From: a virus
Length of the DNA: 26,001 nucleotides
IMG/VR virus record: IMGVR_UViG_3300037882_000503
Span: 1-26,001 of that record
Direction: 5' to 3' (one strand)
Part shown: positions 5,207-13,588 of the stretch, piece after piece
Position numbering within the stretch: position 1 is the first letter of the stretch
How the letters are laid out: each line of letters opens with the position of its first letter
Position numbers and translations under genes: made by a program
The notes under the pieces: generated by a model
The model's database searches: none
What the model was told of the DNA's origin: nothing
Seen by the model: the letters and a program-made list of their open reading frames with translations, nothing else

Positions 5207-5236
5207 AGGGCTGTTAATTCAGCCCTTAACCTTTTC
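5207..5236 (+). terminator. Intrinsic terminator before the terminase operon
   Basis: AGGGCTG at 5207-5213 pairs with CAGCCCT at 5220-5226 across a six-base loop. The tail after it (TAACCTTTTCTC) is T-rich but interrupted, so termination may be partial, which would let some transcripts run into the terminase genes. Confidence 0.6.
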
Positions 5237-5253
5237 TCACGATAGGTTATACT
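5226..5253 (+). promoter_or_regulatory. Weak sigma70-type promoter for the packaging genes
   Basis: TTAACC at 5226-5231 (four of six matches to the -35 consensus) and TATACT at 5248-5253 (five of six to the -10) are 16 bases apart. The -35 region overlaps the end of the terminator hairpin. Start would fall near 5260, about 34 bases before the small terminase ATG. Confidence 0.4.
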
Positions 5254-5293
5254 GTAACAACTCAATACGAGGCAATTACAGGAAACTGGCAAA

Positions 5294-5614
5294 ATGAGCA
5301 ACAGCGAGAACATCGCAACTAGAAACAGAAAGGCAAGACAAGAAGCTCTTAGAGACTATTTAGAGAGCAGGGGTCTAGTTGAGCATGTTATTGATTTGGC
5401 GGATAAAATAGGCGACGAGTCAAACAAGCTTCCTCCTGAGATGATAACAAGGATTAAGATATCAATTGATACCCGTTTAAGGCTGATTAATAAGTACCTC
5501 CCAGACCTTAAAAGCACCGAGATTACCGGTGATCCTGATAGCCCTTTACACTTCAAGGCATCGAGACTAAGTGATGACGAACTCGCAGCAATCGCTTCAA
5601 GCGCTAGCAGCTAG
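5294..5614 (+). CDS. terS: Terminase small subunit-like protein, 106 aa
   Basis: The small subunit binds the packaging start site and recruits the large subunit. Evidence here is position directly before the large terminase, a basic N-terminal helix (TRNRKARQEALRDYLESRG), an acidic middle, and a C-terminal segment with IKISIDTRLRLINKYLPDL that recalls the 'L.iDtrkW.l.KL.P..YG' oligomerisation helix of P22/Sf6-type small subunits. At 106 residues it is shorter than P22 gp3 (162) or Sf6 gp1 (140). Its 3' end overlaps the large-subunit start by 41 bases. ATG 5294 is preceded by a purine-rich stretch (GGAAACTGGCAAA). Confidence 0.7.
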   Translation: MSNSENIATRNRKARQEALRDYLESRGLVEHVIDLADKIGDESNKLPPEMITRIKISIDTRLRLINKYLPDLKSTEITGDPDSPLHFKASRLSDDELAAIASSASS

Positions 5615-6974
5615 CGAGCTGTTAGCAAGGCGCAACGCTAGAAAGTCTCTTATATCATTTGCGTCATACACAAATCCTTCGTACATACCAGCAAGCCATC
5701 ACGCATTAATAGCTGATGGCTTGGAAGCAGTTGCGCTCGGCGACATTAAGCGACTGATGATTACAATGCCGCCAAGGCACGGAAAGAGCGAACTAGCATC
5801 AAGACGATTTCCAGCTTGGTATCTTGGCAACAATCCAGATAAGCAGATAATTGCGGCAAGCTATAACAGCGACCTGTCAAATGACTTTGGGCGAGAGGTT
5901 CGCAACATAGTCAACTCTGATGAGTACCTGTGCTTGTTCGATGTTAGGCTGGCTCAAGACTCTCAAGCTGCAAACAGATGGCACACTGACAAGCATGGAG
6001 TTTATGTGGCTGCTGGTGTGGGGACTGCTATTACTGGGCGCGGTGCAAATATCCTGCTAATTGATGACCCATTCAAAGACCGACAAGAGGCAGACAGCGA
6101 GACAAGGCGCGAAACGGTTTGGAATTGGTACACATCTACAGCGTACACCCGCTTAATGCCCGGTGGTGCAGTTGTTGTTATTAATACTCGTTGGCATGAT
6201 GATGATCTTAGTGGGCGACTACTTGAGCAAGCCAAAAGTGGTGGCGATCAATGGGAGCTAATAAGCCTTCCTGCGTTAAATGATAATGGTGAGGCGCTTT
6301 GGCCTGAGTGGTATCCGGTTGAGCGCTTACAAGAGATAAAATCCGTATTGCCTGCCCGCGATTGGAATAGTCTTTACCAGCAAAACCCAGTGCCTGATGA
6401 GGGCGACTTCTTCAAATCGGCATGGTTTGGTGAATACGATGAGATTCCCGAAGGCTTGGTGTATTATGGAGCCAGCGACTACGCAGTGACCGAGGATGGT
6501 GGAGACTTCACTGAGCACGGCATTTATGGTGTAGACCAGAATAAGAATATCTATTTTGTTGATTGGTGGAGAGGAAAGACCACCTCGGACAAGTGGATAG
6601 ATGCAATGTGCGACCTTATCATCGCTCACTCGCCTTCAATATGGTTTGGTGAGTCTGGTGTAATCAAGAAAGCTATTGAGCCTTACATGGTTCAGCGTAT
6701 GACCGAGCGTAACGCTTTCTGCCGCATAGAGTGGATGCCAAGCGTTAACGATAAGCCTACTAGGGCAAGACCATTCCAAGGCATGGCAAGTATGGGAAAG
6801 GTATTTTTTCCAAAGAATGCGCGCTGGAAAGGTGATGTTATAACGCAGCTTTTAAGGTTTCCCGCTGGTAAGCATGATGACGCTGTAGATGTGTGCTCTC
6901 TTGCTGGGCGAGGGATAGAATTCTTTAAACCGAAGATTAAACCAAAACCTATACCAATAGAGGGCTGGCAATGA
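5574..6974 (+). CDS. terL: Terminase large subunit (ATPase and nuclease), 466 aa
   Basis: This is the DNA-packaging motor and cutter docked on the portal. The N-terminal ATPase has Walker A PPRHGKS (residues 66-72) and Walker B ILLIDD (160-165), with the coupling-region INTRWHDDDL near 203-212. The C-terminal RNase H-like nuclease shows an acidic residue in YGASDYA (D302), an acidic position in GESG (E360), and KHDDAVD (D435, D436) as the third metal site. ATG 5574 is used; GTG 5571 lies directly before it and gives one more residue. The 41-base overlap with the small subunit is long, but no later Met comes before Walker A. Length is normal for a P22/Sf6-type enzyme. Confidence 0.95.
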   Translation: MTNSQQSLQALAASELLARRNARKSLISFASYTNPSYIPASHHALIADGLEAVALGDIKRLMITMPPRHGKSELASRRFPAWYLGNNPDKQIIAASYNSDLSNDFGREVRNIVNSDEYLCLFDVRLAQDSQAANRWHTDKHGVYVAAGVGTAITGRGANILLIDDPFKDRQEADSETRRETVWNWYTSTAYTRLMPGGAVVVINTRWHDDDLSGRLLEQAKSGGDQWELISLPALNDNGEALWPEWYPVERLQEIKSVLPARDWNSLYQQNPVPDEGDFFKSAWFGEYDEIPEGLVYYGASDYAVTEDGGDFTEHGIYGVDQNKNIYFVDWWRGKTTSDKWIDAMCDLIIAHSPSIWFGESGVIKKAIEPYMVQRMTERNAFCRIEWMPSVNDKPTRARPFQGMASMGKVFFPKNARWKGDVITQLLRFPAGKHDDAVDVCSLAGRGIEFFKPKIKPKPIPIEGWQ

Positions 6975-9121
6975 AGTCAGAACAATACGAAGACGAAGGC
7001 GATGAGGACGTAAGCGATATCGTCACCATGCTTGAAAAAGCGCAGAGTGCCGATGCAGACCAGCGCGAACAAGCAAGGGAGAATGAGCATTTCATATATA
7101 AAGCTGACGGTATGTGGGAGCCTAGCGTTGTCAAGATGTTCTCTGACGCTCCGCGCTACACGTTTGATAAGACAACCCCAATTATTGACTCTATTGCTGG
7201 TGAGATACTTCAGGCAGAGTTTGCCGTAAAAGTAATACCTGGCAGCGGTACAGCAAGCAAAGAAAACGCCGAGCTTTACACCGGTCTAATCCGCAACATT
7301 GAGAACATATCGGGATTTGAGGATATCGTTCACGCAACGGCTTGTGGGATGCTGGTGTCCGGTCAGGACGGATGGAGGGTTGTCACTGAGTACATCGACG
7401 ATGACAGTTTCGACCAAGACCTGAAGATCGAGAAGATTGCAAACTTCAATGACCGAGTTTGGTTTGATCCTGCAAGCGAGAAGCAAGACAGATCTGACGC
7501 AGATTGGGTTATTGTCCTGCACCAAATCACACATGAAGAATATGAGCGCCGCTTTCCTGACGAAGATGATCAGTGTGCAAGCATTGGCGATGCTGTAACG
7601 AGCAACGTCTACTCGCACAAGCCAGAGGATATGGTGACCATTGGCGAGTACATCTACAAGAAGCGAAAAAAGCGTGAGCTTGTGGAAATGTCCAATGGCA
7701 TGGTATTTGACAAGGGCAGTGATGAGTACCTTTCATTGGCTGATGAACTTGCAGCCGCTGGCGTAACAGAGAAGCGCACCCGTAAGCGTGATGATGTTGT
7801 CGTATGCACCCGCTTTTTCGATAACGATAAGTGGCTGAGCAAGTCGAAAGAAACCGTGTTTGACTATATTCCGGTCATCCCTGCTTATGGCTCATTCATA
7901 ATTTCCGAGAATAAACAGGTTTGGGTCAATGGCTCAAAAGTATCCCGCCTAAAAGACCAGCAGCGCGTTTACAATTATGTGCGCTCTCGCCAAATCACTG
8001 AGATTGCATTGGCTCCGCGCGCTAAGTGGATGGTTACCCCTGAGCAGATTGAAGGCTTTGAGGGTGAATTCGCCAAGATGAACACCTCTCAAGCTCCGTT
8101 CCAGCGATACAACCACGAAGATGGGCAGCCGCCTCCATTCCGCGCTGGTGGAGCTGAGATGAACCCGGCACTTGACCAAGCTGCTGCTGCAATGGCTCAA
8201 GATATCATTGAGACTGGTGGTGTGTTCGCTGCAAATCTTGGCGATAACCCTAACGCGCAGTCAGGCGTTGCGATAAAGGCGCTCCAGAACAAAGGTGATA
8301 CAGGCACCGTTAAGTATTTCCGCGCGCTTGAGGTAGCCATTGCTCACACAGGGCGCATCCTGATTAAGGCAATCAAGAAGGTCTACGACACTGAGCGCCA
8401 AATCAGAATATTGGCTGAGGATGGCACAAGCGAAAGCAAGACGATTAATCAGTCTGTATTTGACCAACAATCAGGCCAGATGGTTACGCTTAATGACCTA
8501 TCGCAAGGCCAGTATGACGTTGTGTGTTCGTCCGGTGCATCGTTCCAGAATCGCCAGCAAGAGACTGTTCAGGCCATTATTGAAATGGGTCAATACGACC
8601 CTTCAATTATCCAGCAAGGCAAAGACATTCTGCTTAAGAACACTAACGCACCCGGCATGGACGTTCTGTCCGAGCGCGCGCGTGATCAGCTATTCAAGCA
8701 AGGCATGATACCTGAGGCACAGCTTACCGACGAAGAGCGCCAGCAGGCTCAAGCTGCGCAACAGAACCAACAGCCTGACCCGAACATGATCGCATCACAA
8801 GCGATGATGACCGAGGCGCAGGCCAAGATGAAGGGTGCGGAAAATCAAGCCGCCAAGGTTGAGTATGACGCGCAGATCCAAATGGCCAAAGTCGGAATCG
8901 ATCAAGAGAAATCAAAATTCGATATGATGATGGATAGGCTTGATAAGCAAGCGGCAATGCTTCAGGCATTCTTTGATGCACAGAAAACCCAAGCAGAAAC
9001 CAAGCAGATCATGGTTGATACTGCAATAAATGGCGCTCAAGCTGTTAAGAATATAGAACGGCAAGATAGAGAAATCGCCAAAACAGACACAATAATTGAT
9101 CAATCTATGAATCAGATGTAA
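6971..9121 (+). CDS. P22-type portal protein, 716 aa
   Basis: The portal forms the dodecameric ring through which DNA enters and leaves. Length is close to P22 gp1 (725 residues), far longer than portals of most siphoviruses. The N-terminal 450 residues carry the P22-portal features (YTFDKTTPIIDSIAGEIL, then the NDRVWFDPASEKQDRSDADW stretch typical of the family), and the last 150 residues are a long Gln/Ala/Met-rich helical barrel (about 585-700), as in P22, where it extends into the capsid. It starts in an ATGA overlap with the terminase. The coat and scaffold downstream fit the assignment. Confidence 0.9.
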   Translation: MKSEQYEDEGDEDVSDIVTMLEKAQSADADQREQARENEHFIYKADGMWEPSVVKMFSDAPRYTFDKTTPIIDSIAGEILQAEFAVKVIPGSGTASKENAELYTGLIRNIENISGFEDIVHATACGMLVSGQDGWRVVTEYIDDDSFDQDLKIEKIANFNDRVWFDPASEKQDRSDADWVIVLHQITHEEYERRFPDEDDQCASIGDAVTSNVYSHKPEDMVTIGEYIYKKRKKRELVEMSNGMVFDKGSDEYLSLADELAAAGVTEKRTRKRDDVVVCTRFFDNDKWLSKSKETVFDYIPVIPAYGSFIISENKQVWVNGSKVSRLKDQQRVYNYVRSRQITEIALAPRAKWMVTPEQIEGFEGEFAKMNTSQAPFQRYNHEDGQPPPFRAGGAEMNPALDQAAAAMAQDIIETGGVFAANLGDNPNAQSGVAIKALQNKGDTGTVKYFRALEVAIAHTGRILIKAIKKVYDTERQIRILAEDGTSESKTINQSVFDQQSGQMVTLNDLSQGQYDVVCSSGASFQNRQQETVQAIIEMGQYDPSIIQQGKDILLKNTNAPGMDVLSERARDQLFKQGMIPEAQLTDEERQQAQAAQQNQQPDPNMIASQAMMTEAQAKMKGAENQAAKVEYDAQIQMAKVGIDQEKSKFDMMMDRLDKQAAMLQAFFDAQKTQAETKQIMVDTAINGAQAVKNIERQDREIAKTDTIIDQSMNQM

Positions 9122-9138
9122 GATATAAACAACACCTA

Positions 9139-9169
9139 CGCGAGGTTATCGCGGCTTAACTGAGGTTAT
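9139..9169 (+). promoter_or_regulatory. Short hairpin and repeated GAGGTTAT ahead of the scaffold gene
   Basis: CGCGA (9139-9143) and TCGCG (9149-9153) make a 5-base-pair hairpin in the 54-base gap after the portal gene, with no T-run, so it is not an intrinsic terminator. The octamer GAGGTTAT occurs at 9142-9149 and again at 9162-9169; the second copy is the ribosome binding site of the scaffold gene. The first copy is locked in the hairpin. This may tune scaffold translation, or be chance. Confidence 0.3.
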
Positions 9170-9175
9170 AACGCT

Positions 9176-9994
9176 ATGAGCGGCACTGAGCTACAAGATG
9201 ATATTTTCATCGAACCGGATGCGGAATTAGACTTAGGGACAGAAGACGAAAACGAATCCGTTGGTGACTTAGCCCCACCAGCTCCTGATACTGAGCATAA
9301 AAAGATCGAGTTTACAGATGAGCAGCAAGAGCTTTTTAACCGTGAGATAGGCAAGAAGACCTTTAAGTTGCGCGAAGAACAGCGCCAGCGTGAAGAGTTG
9401 GAACGCCGGATCGCGGCATACGAATCTCAAAACGTTCAGCAAGAGCAGGCACCTGTTGTGCCCGATGTTCCTGACCAGTGGGATGAAAACTACGAGCAGA
9501 AACTACGGCAGCGGGAAGAAGCATTAACGAAGCGCGGTGAATGGAACGCGCGCCAAGCTTATGCAGCACAGCAGGCTCATCAGGCGGAACAGCAAAAGGC
9601 ACAATTGAAGCAGCAACAAAATGCGCAAATAGCTGATGAATTCTTCAAGCGCTCGGTTCAGTCCGGCATTAGCAGAGAGGAAATTATTAGCCAAGGCACG
9701 ATGGTTGGTGATTACATAGGCGATAACGGACTGGCGGAGGCGTTGTTACAAGACGAATCCGGCCCGTTAATAATTTCCTATTTAGCATCCAATTATGAAG
9801 ACCTTGAAGCGGTTGGAAATCTTGCAAAACAAAGTCCTACCCTTGCCGCCATATACATTGCTGAAAAGATTAAGCCAAAAGTTGCCGCCAGAAAACCAAA
9901 AACCACTCAGGCTCCCGAGCCGGTAGATATCATTCGAGGCGCAGGCGCGACGAAGAAAGATAAATACCATGTCGAGGGCGCCACCTTTGAATAA
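9176..9994 (+). CDS. Scaffolding protein, 272 aa
   Basis: Scaffold guides coat assembly and leaves the procapsid. The product has the expected make-up: an acidic, flexible N-terminus (DDIFIEPDAELDLGTEDENE), a long charged helical middle rich in Glu, Arg and Gln (about residues 55-160), and a basic C-terminus (KIKPKVAARKPKTTQ, ATKKDKYH). In P22 gp8 a basic C-terminal helix-turn-helix binds the coat. It lies between portal and coat exactly as in P22. It is a little shorter than P22 gp8 (303 residues). ATG 9176 follows GAGGTTAT by six bases. Confidence 0.85.
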   Translation: MSGTELQDDIFIEPDAELDLGTEDENESVGDLAPPAPDTEHKKIEFTDEQQELFNREIGKKTFKLREEQRQREELERRIAAYESQNVQQEQAPVVPDVPDQWDENYEQKLRQREEALTKRGEWNARQAYAAQQAHQAEQQKAQLKQQQNAQIADEFFKRSVQSGISREEIISQGTMVGDYIGDNGLAEALLQDESGPLIISYLASNYEDLEAVGNLAKQSPTLAAIYIAEKIKPKVAARKPKTTQAPEPVDIIRGAGATKKDKYHVEGATFE

Positions 9995-10007
9995 ATGGGG
10001 CTAAATC

Positions 10008-11285
10008 ATGGCGAATAATCTCAGTGCAAACACTACGGCGAAAGTCGCGCGCATTTTCTTGAAGGCGTTCGAATCTAACCGTGTTTTATCAAAAACCGTC
10101 AACACTTCAATGTTGACCCCGCAGTTCACGCCGCAATTTGGCGAGACTGTACAATTTAAGCGTGCGCATCAATACCGCACTATCTCCACTGCTGGTGGTG
10201 ATATTTCGGCAGCAACCAAGAACGATATTATTTCAGGCACTGCTGCGGCAACTGTTCAGAACTACTTGACTGTTCCTATTGACTGGACAAACCGCGAAGA
10301 AGCATTGCAGCTTGACCAGATGGAGGAAATCATCGCCCCGGCTGCTGAGCAATTGGCAATCGACTTGGAAACCGACTTTGCCCGCTACATGCAACGCAAT
10401 TCTGCATTGCACTTGGGCACTATCGGCACTCCAATCGCATCATGGGGCGACGTTGCAAGCACTGGATCATTGCTTACTTCTGTTGGTGTTCCACAGGCTG
10501 GTAAACGTTATGCGGTAATGAACCCATTCGCTGTACAGGCATTGGCTGAGACTCAAGCAGGTCTTGCTGGTGGTTCTGCTAGCTTGGTTGACACCGCTTG
10601 GGAGCGCGCACAAATCCCACGCAACTTTGCTGGCGTTACCGGCCTGATGTCTAACGCGCTGCCTCAAGTTACCTTGGGCGCCACTTCAGACCGTGCCGGT
10701 ACTGTTGCAGCGACACCTGATGCGACTTATGTAACCGCCCGATTGACTATGACACAATCAATTCAACTGACTGGATTAAGTACTAGCGTAACCAATGCTG
10801 TGCGCGCTGGTGATACCATCAAAATTACTCAGTCAGGCCGTAACCTGTTGAACATTCGCAGCCGAAACGTTGCTTATGACCAATCCGGCCCGATTACTTG
10901 GTACTACAAAGTTGTGACCGGTGGCAATACTGACGGTTCTGGCAATGTAACGGTAACTGTTACTGCTGCGGCATTGAAAGAAACCAACGGCCAGTACGAC
11001 ACCATCAACAACGCAATCACTTCTGGTGACACGTTCGAGATTTTGGGCACTGCTGGGCAGATCGTGCAACCCAACTACTTCTATCACGAAGATGCGTTCG
11101 GTATTGGCTTTATCAAACTGCCAAAGTTGCACACTTGGGACACTATTGCTACCACTAGCGATGGTATTTCAGTTCGTGTTACTAAGTACTCTGACGGAGA
11201 CAAAAACAACCAGTCTATCCGTTTCGATATTCTCCCGGCTTACGCAACACTTAACCCACTATTTGCCGGTAACTTCTACGGCTAA
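10008..11285 (+). CDS. Major capsid protein, P22 coat family, 425 aa
   Basis: This HK97-fold shell protein is close in length to P22 gp5 (430 residues). Family features include the N-terminal helix (AKVARIFLKAFESNRVLSKTV), PQFGETVQFKR after it, the TVPIDWTNREEALQLDQMEE segment, and a central insertion of about residues 215-345 rich in beta strands (TVTVTAAALKE, ITSGDTFEILG) in the place of the P22 telokin-like I-domain. The end runs ILPAYATLNPLFAGNFYG. GGGGC ahead of ATG 10008 gives the ribosome binding site. Leucine is mostly TTG here, unlike several neighbours. A strong terminator follows directly. Confidence 0.95.
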   Translation: MANNLSANTTAKVARIFLKAFESNRVLSKTVNTSMLTPQFTPQFGETVQFKRAHQYRTISTAGGDISAATKNDIISGTAAATVQNYLTVPIDWTNREEALQLDQMEEIIAPAAEQLAIDLETDFARYMQRNSALHLGTIGTPIASWGDVASTGSLLTSVGVPQAGKRYAVMNPFAVQALAETQAGLAGGSASLVDTAWERAQIPRNFAGVTGLMSNALPQVTLGATSDRAGTVAATPDATYVTARLTMTQSIQLTGLSTSVTNAVRAGDTIKITQSGRNLLNIRSRNVAYDQSGPITWYYKVVTGGNTDGSGNVTVTVTAAALKETNGQYDTINNAITSGDTFEILGTAGQIVQPNYFYHEDAFGIGFIKLPKLHTWDTIATTSDGISVRVTKYSDGDKNNQSIRFDILPAYATLNPLFAGNFYG

Positions 11286-11290
11286 TGAAG

Positions 11291-11319
11291 GCACCCCGCT
11301 TCGGTGGGGCTGCTTTTTT
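11291..11319 (+). terminator. Intrinsic terminator after the coat gene
   Basis: CCCC and GGGG arms, extended by GCA opposite TGC with one bulged base, enclose a GCTTCGGT loop, and a run of six T residues ends at 11319. It would lower transcription of tail genes relative to the coat gene, a common arrangement for a protein needed in hundreds of copies. Confidence 0.8.
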
Positions 11320-11328
11320 GAGGTTTAT

Positions 11329-11523
11329 ATGATTGTCACCGTATTCAAAAAGCTAGATTCAGAAGTCGTAAAGTCAATGATCTATGATCGCGATAAAAAG
11401 CGAATGCTAGATGAAGGTTGGCTTGAGACTTATGTCGAGGCTGACGCAGTAGTTAAGCGCACCCGTAAATCAAAAGAAAGCCAAGGTGAATCAGATGGCG
11501 ACGACAGCGGCGCAACTTCTTAA
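11329..11523 (+). CDS. Small hypothetical protein after the coat gene, 64 aa
   Basis: ATG 11329 follows the terminator, with GAGG about five bases upstream; an open frame further back overlaps the coat gene and is a shadow. The N-terminal half is a compact alpha/beta segment (MIVTVFKKLDSEVV, DRDKKRMLDEGWLETY) and the last 25 residues are charged and disordered (RTRKSKESQGESDGDD). No family is recognised. It overlaps the gp4-like gene by 29 bases. Its location in the head-to-tail switch of the operon suggests a minor virion or assembly role. Confidence 0.55.
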   Translation: MIVTVFKKLDSEVVKSMIYDRDKKRMLDEGWLETYVEADAVVKRTRKSKESQGESDGDDSGATS

Positions 11524-11932
11524 ACAATCGCTTCAGGAAATACTTGTTCAGGCCTCTGAAGCACCATTAGAGGCTGATGAGTACCGCGATTGCATCTTTG
11601 TAATGAATACCTTTATGGCAGATCTCGAAGCCAATGGCGTTGATATTGGTTACACGCCAGTTGATTCATTAAGTGATGTTATAACAGTGCCTGATGGGGC
11701 AATCATGGGCATGGTGTCAAATATCGCCATTCTAATAGCCCCACAATTTGGCAAAGCAGTTCCTTTTGAGCTTGGCAAGAAGGCCAAGAAAGGCATGAGC
11801 ACTATCTACCGCTTAGGCCAGACAGTTGCTATTACCGAATTCCCCAACACTATGCCGACTGGATCAGGTAATACCGGTGACGGATTGTGGTACGACACAT
11901 TTTACCCTGGGGCTGAAGATGGCAATAGTTAG
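11495..11932 (+). CDS. P22 gp4-like tail accessory (head completion) protein, 145 aa
   Basis: P22 gp4 binds beneath the portal after packaging, stabilises the DNA, and has peptidoglycan-hydrolase activity. This product has the gp4 helical layout: an N-terminal helix (AAQLLKQSLQEILVQASE), a helix of EYRDCIFVMNTFMADLEANG followed by a GYTPVDS turn, then a helix VSNIAILIAPQFGKAVPFEL, and a flexible end. The 'ALN.MLaeW...G' and 'l..nLA.riap.yg' themes match the family. ATG 11495 is chosen over 11486 for the AAGGTGA ribosome binding site. It overlaps the gp10-like start by 14 bases. Confidence 0.75.
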   Translation: MATTAAQLLKQSLQEILVQASEAPLEADEYRDCIFVMNTFMADLEANGVDIGYTPVDSLSDVITVPDGAIMGMVSNIAILIAPQFGKAVPFELGKKAKKGMSTIYRLGQTVAITEFPNTMPTGSGNTGDGLWYDTFYPGAEDGNS

Positions 11933-13334
11933 CCTTCCAATTTTTGGCGGGTCATACGCCACCAAATCGAAGCTGTTTAGCGCTCAGCAGCTTACGAATT
12001 TTTACTACGTACCAGCACAGGGCGCAGCATTATCTGATGGGTACATCATCGGTACTGACGGGATAACTCAGGTCGCTACCATTGGCAATTACCGCAACGT
12101 CTCGCGCGGATCGCTAGTGATGGATGGTATTGGTTATTACGTTCAGGGCGAAAGGCTTGTACGACTCAATGCTGATATGACTTTGACCGATCTTGGCGAG
12201 ATTGCCGGTGAGGATCGGGTATCGATGGCCACCAACGGCACCCAGCTAATGATTCTCAATGATCTTGGTGATGGGTACATATTCGAGGCGGGGACACTTA
12301 CTGATATCACAGCGCCGGGATTCACTGACAACGGGATACCGCAAATAGCCGTTTACTTTGATGGCTATTTCATCTGCTCAACCGATGAAAAGAAATTCAT
12401 TAAGTCTGACATTGATGACGGTTTTGTATGGAACCCATTGGACTTCTCTCGTGCCGATGGCGATCCCGATGAGATAGTCGCCCCGCTGAGCTTCCGTGGC
12501 CAGCTTTATATGTTGGGAGCTATTACCGGTGAGGCATTCCAGAATGTCGGCGGCGCTGACTTCCCTATCGCAAAGATTAAGGGCCTTATCATTAACAAAG
12601 GTCTTTCATTCCGTCATGCCGTTGTATCTGCCTCTGATTCATTTTTCTGGATTGGAGCGGGGGAGAATGAATCCCCTGCTGTTTGGTCGTCCAATGGGCA
12701 ATCAGCCGACAAAATATCAACAGACGCTGAAGATTTCATCATCCGTGGCGAGCTTCAAAAGGAAGGAATTCAAAATACCTTCGGATTCTATTACGCGCAG
12801 GACGGGGCTTATTTTGTTGGATTCAGCCTCCCTACAAAAACGATAGTTTATGAGCTGATGGCAAAGCGCTGGCACATGCGTGAATCGATTATTGATGACA
12901 TTAGCGAGCGCTGGCGGGTTAATTCGCTGTGCCAAGTTTATGGTGGAATCTATGTCGGCGATAGCCAAGATGGGCGAATTGGAAAGCTGTCTGACGATGT
13001 TTATCAAGAGTATGGAAACTCGATAATTAGCACATGGATCACGCAGCCATTTTCAAAGCTTGGTGAGTATTTTTCTGTACCTATGCTTGAGGTCGCTTGT
13101 GAGTCAGGTGTCGGTACCAGAGAAGATCCCAACCCACAGATTAGGCTGTCATGGTCTAAAGATGGTCGTAATTTCAGCGATGAGCGCCCAAGAGCATTGG
13201 GCAAGGTCGGGGAGTATCTTCGTCGCGCTATCTGGCGCAGGCTTGGCGGATTCTCTCGATTGGCAGTTATGAAGCTTGTTATCTCAGACAACTGCAAAAA
13301 AATTATTTTGAAAATGGAGGCGGATATTCAATGA
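11919..13334 (+). CDS. P22 gp10-like tail hub / DNA stabilisation protein, 471 aa
   Basis: P22 gp10 (472 residues) forms the hub below gp4 to which the needle and spikes attach. This product is essentially the same length and begins MAIVSLPIFGGSYATKS, like the family's 'PI.gG.Y....' start, followed by repeated beta-propeller-like strands (DGIGYYVQGERLVRLNAD, GQLYMLGAITGEAFQNVGG, VGDSQDGRIGKLSDDVY). Fragments such as GREDPNPQIRLSWSKDGRNF-type sequence at about 405-430 and FSRLAVMKLVISD at the end match the C-terminal domain. ATG 11919 is the true start; the frame upstream lies within the gp4-like gene. Confidence 0.85.
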   Translation: MAIVSLPIFGGSYATKSKLFSAQQLTNFYYVPAQGAALSDGYIIGTDGITQVATIGNYRNVSRGSLVMDGIGYYVQGERLVRLNADMTLTDLGEIAGEDRVSMATNGTQLMILNDLGDGYIFEAGTLTDITAPGFTDNGIPQIAVYFDGYFICSTDEKKFIKSDIDDGFVWNPLDFSRADGDPDEIVAPLSFRGQLYMLGAITGEAFQNVGGADFPIAKIKGLIINKGLSFRHAVVSASDSFFWIGAGENESPAVWSSNGQSADKISTDAEDFIIRGELQKEGIQNTFGFYYAQDGAYFVGFSLPTKTIVYELMAKRWHMRESIIDDISERWRVNSLCQVYGGIYVGDSQDGRIGKLSDDVYQEYGNSIISTWITQPFSKLGEYFSVPMLEVACESGVGTREDPNPQIRLSWSKDGRNFSDERPRALGKVGEYLRRAIWRRLGGFSRLAVMKLVISDNCKKIILKMEADIQ

Positions 13335-13588
13335 CAGGCATATCTCCACCAGTTCCACATTTGCCAATTACAGATGATCGCATGGTCATGCAGCAATCTT
13401 ATATGCAGTGGACGCAGGATATTAGCCAAAGAATTCCTATAAGGGGTGATGGCTCGCCTGAAGGGGTGGTGAGCGCACCTCAATACACTGAATACATCGA
13501 CAGAACCGGAACAACCGGATCAATCAAGTGGATAAAGATGCTGCCAAATATTGCTGGCGATGTAAAAGCCGGATGGGTGCTTGAATGA
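13331..13588 (+). CDS. Small virion protein at the tail-needle position, 85 aa
   Basis: ATG 13331 overlaps the gp10-like stop by four bases, where P22 has its needle gene 26. The product is only 85 residues, against 233 in gp26, so it cannot be a full trimeric coiled-coil needle. Its C-terminal half (GSPEGVVSAPQYTEYIDRTG, IKWIKMLP, GWVLE) matches the 'GsPeGvv.A..gt.Y.d..G..g...y.K..g....GW' module seen at the ends of many phage tail proteins. The first 40 residues may be a helix. It could be a fibre tip or adaptor; I do not call it a needle. Confidence 0.6.
   Translation: MTGISPPVPHLPITDDRMVMQQSYMQWTQDISQRIPIRGDGSPEGVVSAPQYTEYIDRTGTTGSIKWIKMLPNIAGDVKAGWVLE

Noticed and set aside
11026-11328. 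Long upstream extension of the 64-residue gene after the coat
   Set aside because: It is out of frame inside the coat gene and would cross the terminator at 11291-11319.
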